Of a DNA stretch of 64,000 nt, positions 19,075 to 28,980 are shown one piece after another. The DNA is from Natronosporangium hydrolyticum. GTDB taxonomy: Bacteria; Actinomycetota; Actinomycetes; Mycobacteriales; Micromonosporaceae. The notes beneath the pieces are model-generated. The model worked only from the letters and a program-made list of their open reading frames with translations, ran no database searches and had not been told where the DNA came from. The first letter of the stretch is position 1. Every line of letters begins with the position of its first letter. The stretch is taken from contig NZ_CP070499.1 of the NCBI RefSeq assembly GCF_016925615.1, positions 3,348,001 through 3,412,000 on the forward strand, in the 5' to 3' direction. Both the position numbers and the translations under genes were made by a program.

Positions 19075-20997
19075 ATGAACTTCTTCGAGCGCCAGCAGCA
19101 GGTCAAGCGGATGTCCGGGCGGCTGGTCCTGCTGTTCGCCCTTGCCGTGGTCGGCATCGTCGCCACCATCAACCTGGTCGCGCTGATGCTCTTCGGCGGC
19201 TTCGACCAACCCGCCGGCGACATCATCGGCATCGTGGTGACCGTCAGCCTGCTGGTGCTCGCGCTGATCGCCGGCGCCTCGCTGTTCAAGATGCTCAGCC
19301 TGCGCAGCGGCGGCGGCGCCCACGTGGCCCGGTCGCTCGGGGCCAAACCGGTCCCGGAGGACACCCGCGACCCGCAGCTACGCCGGTACCGCAACGTGGT
19401 GGAGGAGATCGCCATCGCCTCCGGGGTGCCGGTGCCGGAGCTGTTCGTCATGGAGGGCGAGCCCGGCATCAACGCCTTCGCCGCCGGGTGGTCGCCGTCG
19501 GACGCGGCGGTGGCGGTCACCCGGGGGGCGCTGGAGCAGCTCAACCGGGACGAGCTTCAGGGCGTCATCGGCCACGAGTTCAGCCACGTCGTCAACGGCG
19601 ACATGCGGCTCAACATCCGGCTGATGGGGCTGCTCTTCGGCATCCTGGTGCTGGCCTTCGTCGGCCGGATCCTGCTGCACGTGCGCGGCGGCCAGCGCAA
19701 CCCGGTGCCGCTGATCGGCCTGGCGATGCTCGCGGTGGGGTTCATCGGCCTGTTCATCGGCCGGATCATCAAGGCTGCGGTCTCCCGGCAGCGGGAGTAT
19801 CTGGCCGACGCCTCGGCGGTGCAGTTCACCCGGCAGACCGCCGGGCTGACCGGCGCACTGAAAAAGATCGCCGGGATTCCCGCCGGTTCGAACCTGCGCA
19901 ACGCCAAGTCCGAGGACGTCAGCCACATGCTCTTCGGCTCCGGCAAAGGGCTATCTGGCATGCTCGCCACCCACCCGCCGATCCTGAAACGCATCCAGGC
20001 GCTCGACCCCACCATCACCGAGCAGGAGCTGGCCCAGCTCCGGCAGCGGTACGCCCAGGCCCCGCCCTCCGGGGCACAGGAAGACCGGGCGATGGGCCTG
20101 ACCGGCGGCGGCAGCCTGCCCCCGGCCGAGAGCACGATGAAGACCGCGCCCCAGGCGGTGTCGGCGTCGGTCGGCACGCCCACCGAAAACTCCTACGCGC
20201 AGGCCGGCACCATCCTGCAACAGATCCCGGCCGAGTTCCTGACCCAGGCGCACGACTCGGCCCAGGTCGTGCCACTCGTCTTCGGCCTGCTGATGTCGAG
20301 CCAGCACGAGGTCCGGGTCAACCAGCACTCGGCGCTGGTCGCCCGGCACGGCCAGCAGCTCGCCGACGCGGCGTGGCAGGCCGGCAGCTCGCTGACGTCG
20401 CTGCACCCGATGCTGCGGCTGCCGCTGGCCCAGGTGGCCTTCCCGGCGCTGCGGCACCGTAACCCGCAGGAGCAGCAGGTCATTACCGGCAGCGTGGAAG
20501 CGCTGATCCAGGCCGACGGGCGGCTCAGCGTCTCCGAGTACTGCCTCTCCCGGCTGCTCCACGAGGAGCTCTACGAGGCGGCGCACCGGCAGCCGTCCTG
20601 GGGGCGGCGGCGCTACTCGCTCTCGGCCAGCCGCACCGGATCGGCGACCATGCTCGCAACCCTCGCCCAGGCCGGCCACGAAGATCCGGCAGCCGCGCAG
20701 CGGGCATTCCAGGCCGGGGCGGAGCGGCTATTTCCGGGTCAGCGGCTCCCCTACGCCCCGCCCCAGGAGGGCGTGCGGTCGCTCGAGTCGGTGTGGCCGG
20801 CGCTCGACGGGCTCAACCCCGCCGACAAGGAGCTCCTGGTGCAGGCGATGGTCGACGTGGTGAGCCACGACGGCGCACTCACCGTCGCCGAGGCGGAGCT
20901 GCTGCGCACCATCTGCGCCATGCTCCACTGCCCCCTCCCCCCGATGATCACCTCGCTGAGTGAGCGCCCCCGCCCGGTCAGCCCCGACCAGGCATAG
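19075..20997 (+). CDS. M48-family membrane metalloprotease (HtpX-like) with C-terminal extension
   Basis: Zinc protease of 640 residues. Two N-terminal helices are followed by a cytosolic M48 domain with the zinc motif H167-E168-F-S-H171 and a third-ligand segment REYLADASAVQF. Two more hydrophobic segments lie between them (LMGLLFGILVLAFVGRILL and LIGLAMLAVGFIGLFIG). The C-terminal half (about residues 370-640) is extra compared with the ~290-residue HtpX. It looks helical and tellurite/TerB-like (LIQADGRLSVSEYCL, MVDVVSHDGALTVAEAELL), which may be regulatory. It is in an operon with lemA and converges on uvrB with 21 bases between stops. Confidence 0.92.
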   Translation: MNFFERQQQVKRMSGRLVLLFALAVVGIVATINLVALMLFGGFDQPAGDIIGIVVTVSLLVLALIAGASLFKMLSLRSGGGAHVARSLGAKPVPEDTRDPQLRRYRNVVEEIAIASGVPVPELFVMEGEPGINAFAAGWSPSDAAVAVTRGALEQLNRDELQGVIGHEFSHVVNGDMRLNIRLMGLLFGILVLAFVGRILLHVRGGQRNPVPLIGLAMLAVGFIGLFIGRIIKAAVSRQREYLADASAVQFTRQTAGLTGALKKIAGIPAGSNLRNAKSEDVSHMLFGSGKGLSGMLATHPPILKRIQALDPTITEQELAQLRQRYAQAPPSGAQEDRAMGLTGGGSLPPAESTMKTAPQAVSASVGTPTENSYAQAGTILQQIPAEFLTQAHDSAQVVPLVFGLLMSSQHEVRVNQHSALVARHGQQLADAAWQAGSSLTSLHPMLRLPLAQVAFPALRHRNPQEQQVITGSVEALIQADGRLSVSEYCLSRLLHEELYEAAHRQPSWGRRRYSLSASRTGSATMLATLAQAGHEDPAAAQRAFQAGAERLFPGQRLPYAPPQEGVRSLESVWPALDGLNPADKELLVQAMVDVVSHDGALTVAEAELLRTICAMLHCPLPPMITSLSERPRPVSPDQA

Positions 20998-21018
20998 CGG
21001 CCGGCCACCGAGCCGAGG

Positions 21019-23157
21019 TCAGGCCGCGGCGTCCATCGCCCGCAGCTCCTTCTTCAGCTCGGCGATCTCGTCCCGGATCCGGGCCGCCACCTCGAACTGC
21101 AGCTCCCGGGCGGCTGCGAGCATCTGCTCGTTGAGTTCCTGCATCAGCTTCGCCAACTCCGCGCGAGCCATGCCCTCGGTCTCGGCCACCACCGCCCGAT
21201 GTCGAGACCGGGTCTCCGGCACCGGACCCTTACCCCGGGAAACCTGACGGCCACCACCGCCGACCACCGCGCCGCCCGGACCGTGCCCGGCGAGCGCGCC
21301 CTCGGTGTCCTCGGCCTCCCGGTAGATGTCATCGAGGATGTCGTGGATCTTCTTCCGTAGCGGCTCCGGCGACCGGCCGTGCGCTTCGTTATACGCCACC
21401 TGTTTGATCCGACGCCGGTCGGTCTCCTCGATCGCCGCCGCCATCGACGGGGTGACCGTGTCGGCGTACATGTGGACCTGGCCGGAGACGTTACGGGCGG
21501 CCCGACCAATGGTCTGGATCAAGGACCGGCCGCTGCGGAGGAAGCCTTCCTTGTCGGCGTCCAGGATCGACACTAGCGACACCTCGGGCAGATCCAGCCC
21601 CTCGCGGAGCAGGTTGATCCCGACCAGCACGTCATATTCGCCCTGCCGCAGCTCGCGCAGCAGCTCCACCCGCCGCAGGGTGTCCACCTCGGAGTGCAGA
21701 TAACGCACCCGGATGCCGTGCTCGAGCAGGTAGTCGGTCAGATCCTCGGCCATCTTCTTGGTCAGCGTGGTCACCAGCACCCGCTCGTCGCGGTCGGTGC
21801 GCTGCTGAATCTCGTGCATCAGATCGTCGATCTGCCCCTTGGTGGGTTTGACCACCACCTCCGGGTCGACCAGACCGGTCGGCCGGATCACCTGCTCGAC
21901 CACCTCACCGCCGGACTGCTCCAGCTCCCACGGGCCGGGGGTGGCCGACAGGAAGACCAGCTGCCCCACCCGCTCCAGAAACTCGTCGAATCGCAGCGGC
22001 CGGTTGTCTTGAGCGCTGGGCAGCCGGAACCCGTGTTCCACCAGCACCCGCTTGCGGGAGGCGTCACCTTCGAACATGCCGCCGATCTGGGGCACGGTCA
22101 CATGTGACTCGTCGATGATGGTCAGGAAGTCGTCCGGGAAGTAGTCGAGCAGACAGTACGGCGGCTCGCCGCGCTGCCGGCCGTCGATGTGCAGCGAGTA
22201 ATTCTCGATGCCGGAGCAGAAGCCGACCTGGCGCATCATCTCGATGTCGTAGCTGGAGCGCATCCGCAGCCGCTGCGCCTCCAGCAACTTGCCGGCCCCC
22301 TCCAGCTCGGCCAACCGGTCGGCCAGCTCCGCCTCGATGTCGCGCAGTGCCCGCTCCATCCGCTCCGGGCCGGCGGTGTAGTGGGTGGCCGGGAAGATCA
22401 GCAGCTGGTCGGTCTCGCGCACCACCTCGCCGGTGAGCGGATGCAGGTAATAGAGCTTCTCCACCTCGTCGCCGAACATCTCGACCCGGATCGCCAGCTC
22501 CTCATAGGCCGGGATGATCTCCAAGGTGTCGCCGCGCACCCGGAACGTGCCCCGCTGGAACGACAGATCGTTGCGCGAATACTGGATGTCGACCAGCCGG
22601 CGCAGCAGCGCGTCCCGGTCGGTCTCCTCGCCAGCGGTCAGCCGCACCGCCCGGGCGAGATATTCGGAGGGCGTGCCCAACCCGTAGATGGCCGAGACGG
22701 TCGCCACCACCACCACATCCCGGCGGGTCAGCAGCGACATGGTGGTCGAGTGGCGCAGCCGCTCCACCTCCTCGTTGAGCGAGGAGTCCTTCTCGATGTA
22801 GGTGTCGGTCTGCGGGATGTAGGCCTCGGGCTGGTAGTAGTCGTAGTAGGAGACGAAATACTCCACCGCATTGTGCGGCAGCAGCTCGCGGAACTCCTTG
22901 GCGAGCTGCGCGGCGAGGGTTTTGTTCGGCGCCATCACCAACGTCGGACGCTGCACCCGCTCAATGAGCCAGGCAGCGGTGGCGCTCTTGCCGGTGCCGG
23001 TGGCGCCGAGGAGCACCACGTGGCGCTCACCAGCCCGGACCCGTTTCTCCAGGCCGGCGATCGCGTCGGGCTGGTCACCGGCGGGCTGGTAGTCGCTGAC
23101 CACCTCGAAGTGGCCCTCCAGCCGGGGGATCTGGCTCCCGGGGACGTCGCTGCTCAT
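21019..23157 (-). CDS. uvrB: UvrABC system protein B
   Basis: Damage-recognition helicase of nucleotide excision repair, 712 residues. Walker A is GATGTGKSA. The beta-hairpin tyrosine region is [17 protein letters not shown], and the helicase motifs include DESHVT and QTIGRAARN. The C-terminal UVR domain that contacts UvrC is at about residues 665-700 ([20 protein letters not shown]). Starting at the ATG at 23157 gives the standard N-terminus, with GGAG three bases upstream. No uvrA or uvrC is found in this window. Confidence 0.97.
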   Translation of the reverse strand: MSSDVPGSQIPRLEGHFEVVSDYQPAGDQPDAIAGLEKRVRAGERHVVLLGATGTGKSATAAWLIERVQRPTLVMAPNKTLAAQLAKEFRELLPHNAVEYFVSYYDYYQPEAYIPQTDTYIEKDSSLNEEVERLRHSTTMSLLTRRDVVVVATVSAIYGLGTPSEYLARAVRLTAGEETDRDALLRRLVDIQYSRNDLSFQRGTFRVRGDTLEIIPAYEELAIRVEMFGDEVEKLYYLHPLTGEVVRETDQLLIFPATHYTAGPERMERALRDIEAELADRLAELEGAGKLLEAQRLRMRSSYDIEMMRQVGFCSGIENYSLHIDGRQRGEPPYCLLDYFPDDFLTIIDESHVTVPQIGGMFEGDASRKRVLVEHGFRLPSAQDNRPLRFDEFLERVGQLVFLSATPGPWELEQSGGEVVEQVIRPTGLVDPEVVVKPTKGQIDDLMHEIQQRTDRDERVLVTTLTKKMAEDLTDYLLEHGIRVRYLHSEVDTLRRVELLRELRQGEYDVLVGINLLREGLDLPEVSLVSILDADKEGFLRSGRSLIQTIGRAARNVSGQVHMYADTVTPSMAAAIEETDRRRIKQVAYNEAHGRSPEPLRKKIHDILDDIYREAEDTEGALAGHGPGGAVVGGGGRQVSRGKGPVPETRSRHRAVVAETEGMARAELAKLMQELNEQMLAAARELQFEVAARIRDEIAELKKELRAMDAAA

Positions 23158-23308
23158 GGGCTCCACGCTACGCGCTGCCCCCGACATCGCTTCCCAGGTC
23201 GGCCGCGGCTCGGCGCGGGTGCGGCGGTCGCCCGATCGAACAACCCGACGGATCCGGATAAATGTACAGTAAAGCCACTATTGTCCGCCCGACCGCAGGA
23301 GAGCTCAG

Positions 23309-25384
23309 ATGCCGGCGCCGCTCGCCCAGCCGTACCTGCATGAGTTGGTCACCTGCGTGCAGGCGCCCACGCTCGCCCTCTCGGATCCCGACGGCCAGAT
23401 CCGGACGGGCGGCGCCGAAGGGCTCTTCCACCGCGACCGGCGGATCCTCTCCGAACTCCTGGTCGACCTCGACGGCCAACCGCCGGTGGCGGTCGGGCAC
23501 CACCAACCCGACGCCGCGACCGGCCGGTTCGTGTCGGTCGTTCGGCACCTCGGCGACCCCGGCGCCGACCCGACCGTCCGGCTGGAGCGGGACCGCCGGC
23601 TGCTCGCGGACGGCATGTGCGAACGGCTACTGCTGATCAACGACGCCAGGGAAGCCGTCACTACCACCGTCCGGGTCACCGCCGGGGTGGACTTCGCCAC
23701 CCTCGGCGCGGTCAAACACGGCGAGCCCACCGCGATCGCCACCCCCCAACTGGCCGGCGAGGCGCAGGTGCGGTGGGAACACGGCAGCGCCACCTCGACG
23801 ATGCACGCCACCGGAGAGCCGGAATGGGTGCCCGGCAGCGAGCGGGTCCTCCTGCACTGGCGAGTAACCGTGCCGGCGCACCAACGATGGAGCGCCACGC
23901 TCACGATCACCACCAGCTCCGTCGACTCGAACCCGGCCGCCTTCGCGCCGGCCGCCACCACGCCCGGATTCTGGCCGATCCGGGTGACCGGCCCGTACGA
24001 CCTGGTGCAGCTGGTGGAGCGCAGCGTCTCCGACCTGGCGGCGCTGACCCTGGCCGACCCGGCGGCGCCGGCCGACGCGTTCGCCGCCGCCGGCAGCCCC
24101 TGGTTCCTGACCCTGTTCGGCCGGGACTCGCTGTGGACCGCCCGGTTGACGCTGCCGCTCGGCACCGACCTGGCGGCCGGCACGCTACGCGCGCTGGCCC
24201 GGCGACAGGGCACCCGGCATGACCCGGCCACCGCCGAGGAACCGGGAAAGATCCCGCATGAGATCCGCGGCGGCGTCGGCGGCGTGGGGGGTCTCCCGCC
24301 GGTCTACTACGGCACAGTGGACGCCACCGCGTTGTGGATCTGCCTGTTGCACGACGCCTGGCGATGGGGGATGCCGACCGGGGAGGTGGCGAGCTTGCTG
24401 CAGCCGCTGCAAGCGGCGCTGAACTGGCTGGTGGTCTCGGCCGACGACGACGGGGACGGGTTTCTCGACTACTTCGACCACTCCGGGCGTGGCCTGGTCA
24501 ACCAGGGATGGAAGGACTCCGGGGACGCCATCCAGTTCCCCGACGGCACCATCGCCGAGCCGCCGATCGCGCTCAGCGAGGCGCAGGCGTACGCGTACGA
24601 GGCGGCGATGTCCGGGGCGGCGCTGCTCTCCGCCTTCGATCTGCCCGGCGCCGCCGACGCCCGGCGATGGGCGGCCCGGCTGGCCGACCGGTTCCGGGAG
24701 ACCTTCTGGGTCGACGACGCCCGGGGCCGGTTCCCGGCGATGGCGTTGGAGGGTGCGAAGCGGCCGGTGCCGACCGCCGCCTCCAACCTCGGGCATCTGC
24801 TGGGCACCGGGCTGCTCGACCCGACCGAGGAGGAGTTGGTCGCCGCCCGGCTCCGCCAACCAGATCTGGACTGCGGCTACGGGCTGCGTACCCTCAGCGC
24901 GGATGCGACCGGTTTCAACCCGTTCGGCTACCACGCCGGCACGGTCTGGCCCCACGACACCGCGATCGCTGTCCGCGGGTTGATCATGGCCGGGCAGCCA
25001 GCGATCGCGGCCTCTTTCGCGACCGGGCTGCTGCGGGCCGCGCCTGTCTTCGCGCACCGGCTGCCAGAGCTCTACGCCGGCACCGACGCGGCCGCCGGCG
25101 AACCCGTCCTCGCCTACCCGGCAGCCTGCCGTCCGCAGGCATGGTCGGCCGCGGCCACGATCAGCCTGCTCCGGACCGCCCTGGGACTGCGGGTCGATGT
25201 CCCCAACCAGCGACTCACCGTCAGCCCGTGTCCGGAGCTGGCGGCCTGGTTCCCGTTGCGGATCAGCGGGCTACGGCTGGCCGGCGAGCCGCTCACCGTG
25301 ACGGTCGACGCGGCCGGGGAACCGCAGGTACAGACCACCGCGCCGGTGACGGTGATCGCCTCCACCGGAAAGCTTGTTGTGTGA
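23309..25384 (+). CDS. Glycogen-debranching-type enzyme (GDE N-terminal domain plus amylo-alpha-1,6-glucosidase)
   Basis: Cytosolic carbohydrate-active enzyme of 691 residues. Residues about 10-205 form the beta-rich N-terminal domain found in bacterial debranching-type proteins (GGAEGLFHRDRRILSELLVD). The rest is an alpha/alpha-barrel glucosidase domain, with motifs FGRDSLWTARLTLPLGTDLA, GWKDSGDAIQFPDG and YHAGTVWPHDTAIAVRGL holding likely acidic catalytic residues. AGGAG precedes the ATG by seven bases. It would remove alpha-1,6 glucosyl branches or act on a related oligosaccharide; the substrate is not determined. Confidence 0.88.
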   Translation: MPAPLAQPYLHELVTCVQAPTLALSDPDGQIRTGGAEGLFHRDRRILSELLVDLDGQPPVAVGHHQPDAATGRFVSVVRHLGDPGADPTVRLERDRRLLADGMCERLLLINDAREAVTTTVRVTAGVDFATLGAVKHGEPTAIATPQLAGEAQVRWEHGSATSTMHATGEPEWVPGSERVLLHWRVTVPAHQRWSATLTITTSSVDSNPAAFAPAATTPGFWPIRVTGPYDLVQLVERSVSDLAALTLADPAAPADAFAAAGSPWFLTLFGRDSLWTARLTLPLGTDLAAGTLRALARRQGTRHDPATAEEPGKIPHEIRGGVGGVGGLPPVYYGTVDATALWICLLHDAWRWGMPTGEVASLLQPLQAALNWLVVSADDDGDGFLDYFDHSGRGLVNQGWKDSGDAIQFPDGTIAEPPIALSEAQAYAYEAAMSGAALLSAFDLPGAADARRWAARLADRFRETFWVDDARGRFPAMALEGAKRPVPTAASNLGHLLGTGLLDPTEEELVAARLRQPDLDCGYGLRTLSADATGFNPFGYHAGTVWPHDTAIAVRGLIMAGQPAIAASFATGLLRAAPVFAHRLPELYAGTDAAAGEPVLAYPAACRPQAWSAAATISLLRTALGLRVDVPNQRLTVSPCPELAAWFPLRISGLRLAGEPLTVTVDAAGEPQVQTTAPVTVIASTGKLVV

Positions 25385-25723
25385 ACAAGCTCACCGCGCT
25401 ACCGTCGTATCCGTAGGCCGCTCGTGGCGGTCCACCGGCACACCGGCCCTCCACACCGGCCGGATCGACCGGTGCACCGGTAGCTGCCCCGGCATTCGTG
25501 TCGGCGAGCGCACCAGGTGTGGTCGTGCCGCGCGCAACATCAGCGCGGCGGCGCGATCGACCAGCCGCGAGCGGTCTAGCCCGTGACCAGCTCTCCGCCG
25601 CTGGCGCTTGCCCAACCGCCGCTAGCCCTGCTGCCGCTGGCCCGAGTCGACAACGAGCGGATCGCGGCCAAGCCGTCACCTCACCGAGTGGTGAAGCGTT
25701 CTTCTCGCCATGGGGGTCCCGCG
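25385..25723. other. Gene-free stretch upstream of the duplicated-domain membrane protein
   Basis: About 340 bases. I see short GC-rich dyads (the CACCGGC / GCCGGTG type around 25435-25485) that could form weak hairpins after the debranching gene. An in-frame extension of the next gene back to a GTG at 25583 has no ribosome-binding site. Nothing else is supported. Confidence 0.5.
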
Positions 25724-27247
25724 ATGGCTGTGACGACGCCTGCCCACGCCACCGTAACCGGCGAGCCCACCGCGCCGGCTCGGCCCCGGCGATGGCGCGG
25801 CAACCATCGCCGTCCCACCCGGCGCCCGTACCGATGGCTCCTCGGAAGCGCCCTCGCGGTCAGCGTCGCGCTCGGCATCACCGTGGCGGTCGAACCAGAG
25901 CTGTGGAGCCGCGGGGCGTCGTCGGAGAACGCGCAGGTTCGGCCGCTCTCCGAGGCCGAGGCCCAGCGGCTGGCGAACATGCGGCAACGCAACTGGGAAC
26001 ACCGCTGGAGCGGCATCGACGCCCGCGTCGCCAGCCCGACCGGCGCGATCCGGCTCACCGGCTGGCTGGACTGGCAACACCCGATGGTCTACGTCGGTCG
26101 TACCGAGCCCGGCAGTGACCAGATCACCGAACTCCTGCAGGCCGTTCCGGGACTGGTCGCACACCGCCCAGCCAGCACCGTCACCGACCGGCTGCCGCAG
26201 GTCCCCACCACCCCGCCGAGCGACGGATGGCGGCTACGCCGGCCCGGCACTGCTGACCCGGCCGGCGAGCCCGCCGACCCCGGCACCCTCGACACGCTGC
26301 TAGCCCTGTTGCTCTCGCTCGCCGCGCCGGGGGCCGACTCGGTGCCGCAGCTGACCGCGGGCGACTCGGCGTGGCTGCGCCGCGACCGGCTCGGCGAGGC
26401 AGAGGTCGACGTCCTGCTCGGCCCGGCGCTGCTGCCCGCGACCGACCACGATGGCCAGCCGGCGACGGCGGCCAGCGGCTCGGTGCAGTACTGGTTGGAC
26501 GAGGATGCCCGGCTACACCGGCTGTCGGCGCTGCTGACCGGGCAGACGGTAGTCGACGTCGAGCTGAACCGACACGACCAGACCGCGCCACCGGTCCTCC
26601 ACATGCTCGGCGGCGCCGCCCTCGACCCCCGGCCGGTCACGCCGTCCGAGGCGCAGACCCTGTCCCTGCTCCCCGTCCGCCACCAGCAGATCGGTGGCGG
26701 AGAACTCACCATCACCCTGCCCGGCCCCGGCGCGGAACGCCGCGCCACCGGTTGGTTGGACTGGCATCGCAACGTCGCGTACCTGGCGACTTACCGCGAC
26801 GGCGCACCCGACGGCCTCGTCTGGGCCGACCCGGCGGGCGTCGCCCACCGGTTGGACCAACCGCCCCAGGCGGGGATGCCGCCGCTGCCGGCGCCACCGA
26901 GCGACGGCGGCTGGCGCTGGCAGCCCTGGTCCGAACGCGGCGACGACCAGGGCGGGTACGACCTGGACCTGCTGCTGCAAGAGATGCTGTCGCTAGCGGG
27001 TTGGTACCCCGACCCGGTCGCCACCGTGGCGGAACGGGCCCGGTGGCTGCGCGACGACACCCTCGCCGGGACCCCGGTGACGGTCTACGAGCTGCGCCGC
27101 CCGGCCGAGGCCGAGGCTCCGGCGGGTACCGGCCGGCTCCGGTACTGGGTCGACGAACAGGCCGGTGTGCTGCTGCGGCTGGAACTGCGCACCCGCGCTG
27201 GCGGCTTCGGCCAACTCGACCTCTCCCCCGGGCCGGTGCCGCTGTGA
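25724..27247 (+). CDS. Membrane-anchored protein with a tandemly duplicated domain, unrecognised
   Basis: Protein of about 507 residues. A basic N-terminus (RRWRGNHRRPTRRPYRW) precedes one transmembrane helix near residues 35-55, so most of the chain is extracellular. The outer part contains two related units. RLTGWLDWQHPMVYVG in the first matches RATGWLDWHRNVAYLA in the second, and each is followed by an 'APPSDGWRW'-like segment, a leucine-rich 'LDLLLQEMLSLA' segment, a 'WLRRDRLGEAEVDV'-like segment and a 'YWVDE' segment. This suggests duplication of a roughly 240-residue module. The start is uncertain. The gene ends exactly one base before the convergent coaE stop. No function assigned. Confidence 0.75.
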   Translation: MAVTTPAHATVTGEPTAPARPRRWRGNHRRPTRRPYRWLLGSALAVSVALGITVAVEPELWSRGASSENAQVRPLSEAEAQRLANMRQRNWEHRWSGIDARVASPTGAIRLTGWLDWQHPMVYVGRTEPGSDQITELLQAVPGLVAHRPASTVTDRLPQVPTTPPSDGWRLRRPGTADPAGEPADPGTLDTLLALLLSLAAPGADSVPQLTAGDSAWLRRDRLGEAEVDVLLGPALLPATDHDGQPATAASGSVQYWLDEDARLHRLSALLTGQTVVDVELNRHDQTAPPVLHMLGGAALDPRPVTPSEAQTLSLLPVRHQQIGGGELTITLPGPGAERRATGWLDWHRNVAYLATYRDGAPDGLVWADPAGVAHRLDQPPQAGMPPLPAPPSDGGWRWQPWSERGDDQGGYDLDLLLQEMLSLAGWYPDPVATVAERARWLRDDTLAGTPVTVYELRRPAEAEAPAGTGRLRYWVDEQAGVLLRLELRTRAGGFGQLDLSPGPVPL

Positions 27248-28438
27248 CTACTGCGCTGGCGGCTGCCAGCCGCTCTGCGCCGCCCACTGCTGCGCCCGGG
27301 ACCAGACCTCGGTAAACCAGGGCTCCTTGGCCGCCGCGTACTCGCTGGTACGCCGATGGGCCTCGGCGAGGACCCGCTTACGCTCGGCGTACTCGTCCCG
27401 AGCCGCCGGATCGGCCCGGAGCCAGTCGCGCAGCAGCAGGCTCAACCGCTGGCCGGGCGAGCCGGCCGGGCGGACATGCAGGTTGACCACCCGGCCCGGA
27501 TCGGCCGACCCGTGTACCCGCTTGCGCCACGCCGACTCCTGCGGGGCATCCGGCTTGGGAGTGTCCACCCAGTCGCCGGGCAACGGCGGGAAGCCGGCCT
27601 CGGCAAGCTGGTCGGCCAGCGCATCGGCGGCGGCCAGATCCGGCACGGTCAGCTGCACATCGATCACGTCCTTGGCGGCGAGCCCGGGGATGGCGGTGGA
27701 GCCGATGTGGTGGACCGGCAGCTCCCCCGCGACCCGCCGGATCCGCCCCGCGAGCCGCGCGAACTGCTCGGGCCAGGTGGGATCGTAGGGGCGCACGGAC
27801 AGCTGCTCCCCCACCGGCGCCGCACGGCGCAGCCGGAGGTTCTCCTCGTACGGCACCAACCGGTCGCGCCACACCGCGTCCACCGCGCCGTGCAGTTCGG
27901 CGAGGTCGGCGTCGTTGCGGAACACCACGTCGGCGGCGAGCCGCCGCTGCTCGTCGCTGGCCTGGGACCGGATCCGCGCCCGGGCTTGCGCTTCGGCCAT
28001 CCCCCGGTGGCGGGTCAGCCGCACCACCCGGGTCGGCTCGGCGGCGGCGACCACGATTACCAGGTGGTACGTGGCGGCGAGGCCGGTCTCCACCAGCAGC
28101 GGCACGTCGTTGACGACGACGGCGTCCGGGGCCGCGGCGGCGGTGAGCTCGGCGGTCCGGGCGCGGACCCGGGGGTGGATGATCCCCTCCAAGGTACGGC
28201 GGGCGGCCTCGTCGGCGAAGACCCGCTCGGCGAGGGCCGCCCGGTCGAGCGCGCCGTGCTCGTCTACCAGCCCATCGCCGAAGGCGGCGGTGAGCTCGGC
28301 GAAGCCGTCGGTACCCGGGGCGACCACTGCCCGGGCGAGCTGGTCTGCGTCGATCACCACCGCACCGTGCCCGGCCAGTCGGGTGGCCACCTCACTCTTT
28401 CCGGCACCGATGCCGCCGGTCAGCCCGATCCGTAGCAT
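27248..28438 (-). CDS. coaE: Dephospho-CoA kinase fused to a GrpB/UPF0157 domain
   Basis: Two-domain protein of 396 residues. The N-terminal ~200 residues are dephospho-CoA kinase, the last step of coenzyme A synthesis, with Walker A GGIGAGKSE and the VNDVPLLVETGL block. The C-terminal part (from VRPYDPTWPEQF) is a GrpB nucleotidyltransferase-fold domain with VHHIGSTAIPGLAAKDVIDV. This fusion is usual in Actinobacteria, where the second domain is thought to help folding or regulation. The ATG at 28438 begins the conserved MLRIGLTGG N-terminus. Confidence 0.95.
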   Translation of the reverse strand: MLRIGLTGGIGAGKSEVATRLAGHGAVVIDADQLARAVVAPGTDGFAELTAAFGDGLVDEHGALDRAALAERVFADEAARRTLEGIIHPRVRARTAELTAAAAPDAVVVNDVPLLVETGLAATYHLVIVVAAAEPTRVVRLTRHRGMAEAQARARIRSQASDEQRRLAADVVFRNDADLAELHGAVDAVWRDRLVPYEENLRLRRAAPVGEQLSVRPYDPTWPEQFARLAGRIRRVAGELPVHHIGSTAIPGLAAKDVIDVQLTVPDLAAADALADQLAEAGFPPLPGDWVDTPKPDAPQESAWRKRVHGSADPGRVVNLHVRPAGSPGQRLSLLLRDWLRADPAARDEYAERKRVLAEAHRRTSEYAAAKEPWFTEVWSRAQQWAAQSGWQPPAQ

Positions 28439-28579
28439 CGGCCCAGTTAACCGGAGCCGGTGCCGACACGCGGAGCGGGGCCCCACCCACCACCAGGCGA
28501 ACCGATATACCCTGTAATGCCGGATTTATACGAAAGTCGCTGATTTGTGGCGACCGGAGTCCTGGGGGAGAAACACAAG

Positions 28580-28918
28580 ATGCCGACCCGGCAATCGGAA
28601 TACCTGATCGTGACCAGCCTGCCCGGCGCGGCACCCCGCCGGCCTACCCGCCCCCGCCGCTGGTGGCGCACCACCGGTGGCCGGCACCGGCTGGGCACCC
28701 CCGGCACCACCCCCCGCTGCCACCGCGCACCCGCCCGCCATGACCGCGCCGGCCGCGGCCGGCACCACCGGCCCGCCCCCCGCTGGGGCGAGCGGCTCAA
28801 CCAGCTGGCCCACACCGCCCGCTACGCCGTGGTGCTGGTCCTCGCCGGCAGCTTCGCCGCCAGCGCCTGGTACTCGGTCGCCGGGGCGACCGCCTTCGCG
28901 CAGATCATCCACCCGTAA
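28580..28918 (+). CDS. Small membrane protein, unrecognised
   Basis: Protein of 112 residues. The N-terminal 70 residues are strongly basic, rich in Arg, His and Pro, and the C-terminus has one hydrophobic helix (YAVVLVLAGSFAASAWYSVA). GGGGGAG nine bases before the ATG and a steady G/C third-position bias support it as a real gene. It sits between coaE and rpsA and ends just before a bidirectional terminator hairpin. No family recognised. Confidence 0.65.
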   Translation: MPTRQSEYLIVTSLPGAAPRRPTRPRRWWRTTGGRHRLGTPGTTPRCHRAPARHDRAGRGRHHRPAPRWGERLNQLAHTARYAVVLVLAGSFAASAWYSVAGATAFAQIIHP

Positions 28919-28924
28919 CGAAGA

Positions 28925-28959
28925 CCGGTCCCGGAGCCGCAGCGCGGCTCCGGGACCGG
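28925..28959. terminator. Perfect hairpin terminator between convergent genes
   Basis: A 16-base stem (28925-28940 with 28944-28959) with a three-base loop, perfectly paired and GC-rich, between the stop of the small membrane protein gene and the stop of rpsA. There is no T run on either side. It could stop transcription from both strands. Confidence 0.75.
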
Positions 28960-28980
28960 ATCGACTATCCGCCCGTCGGA

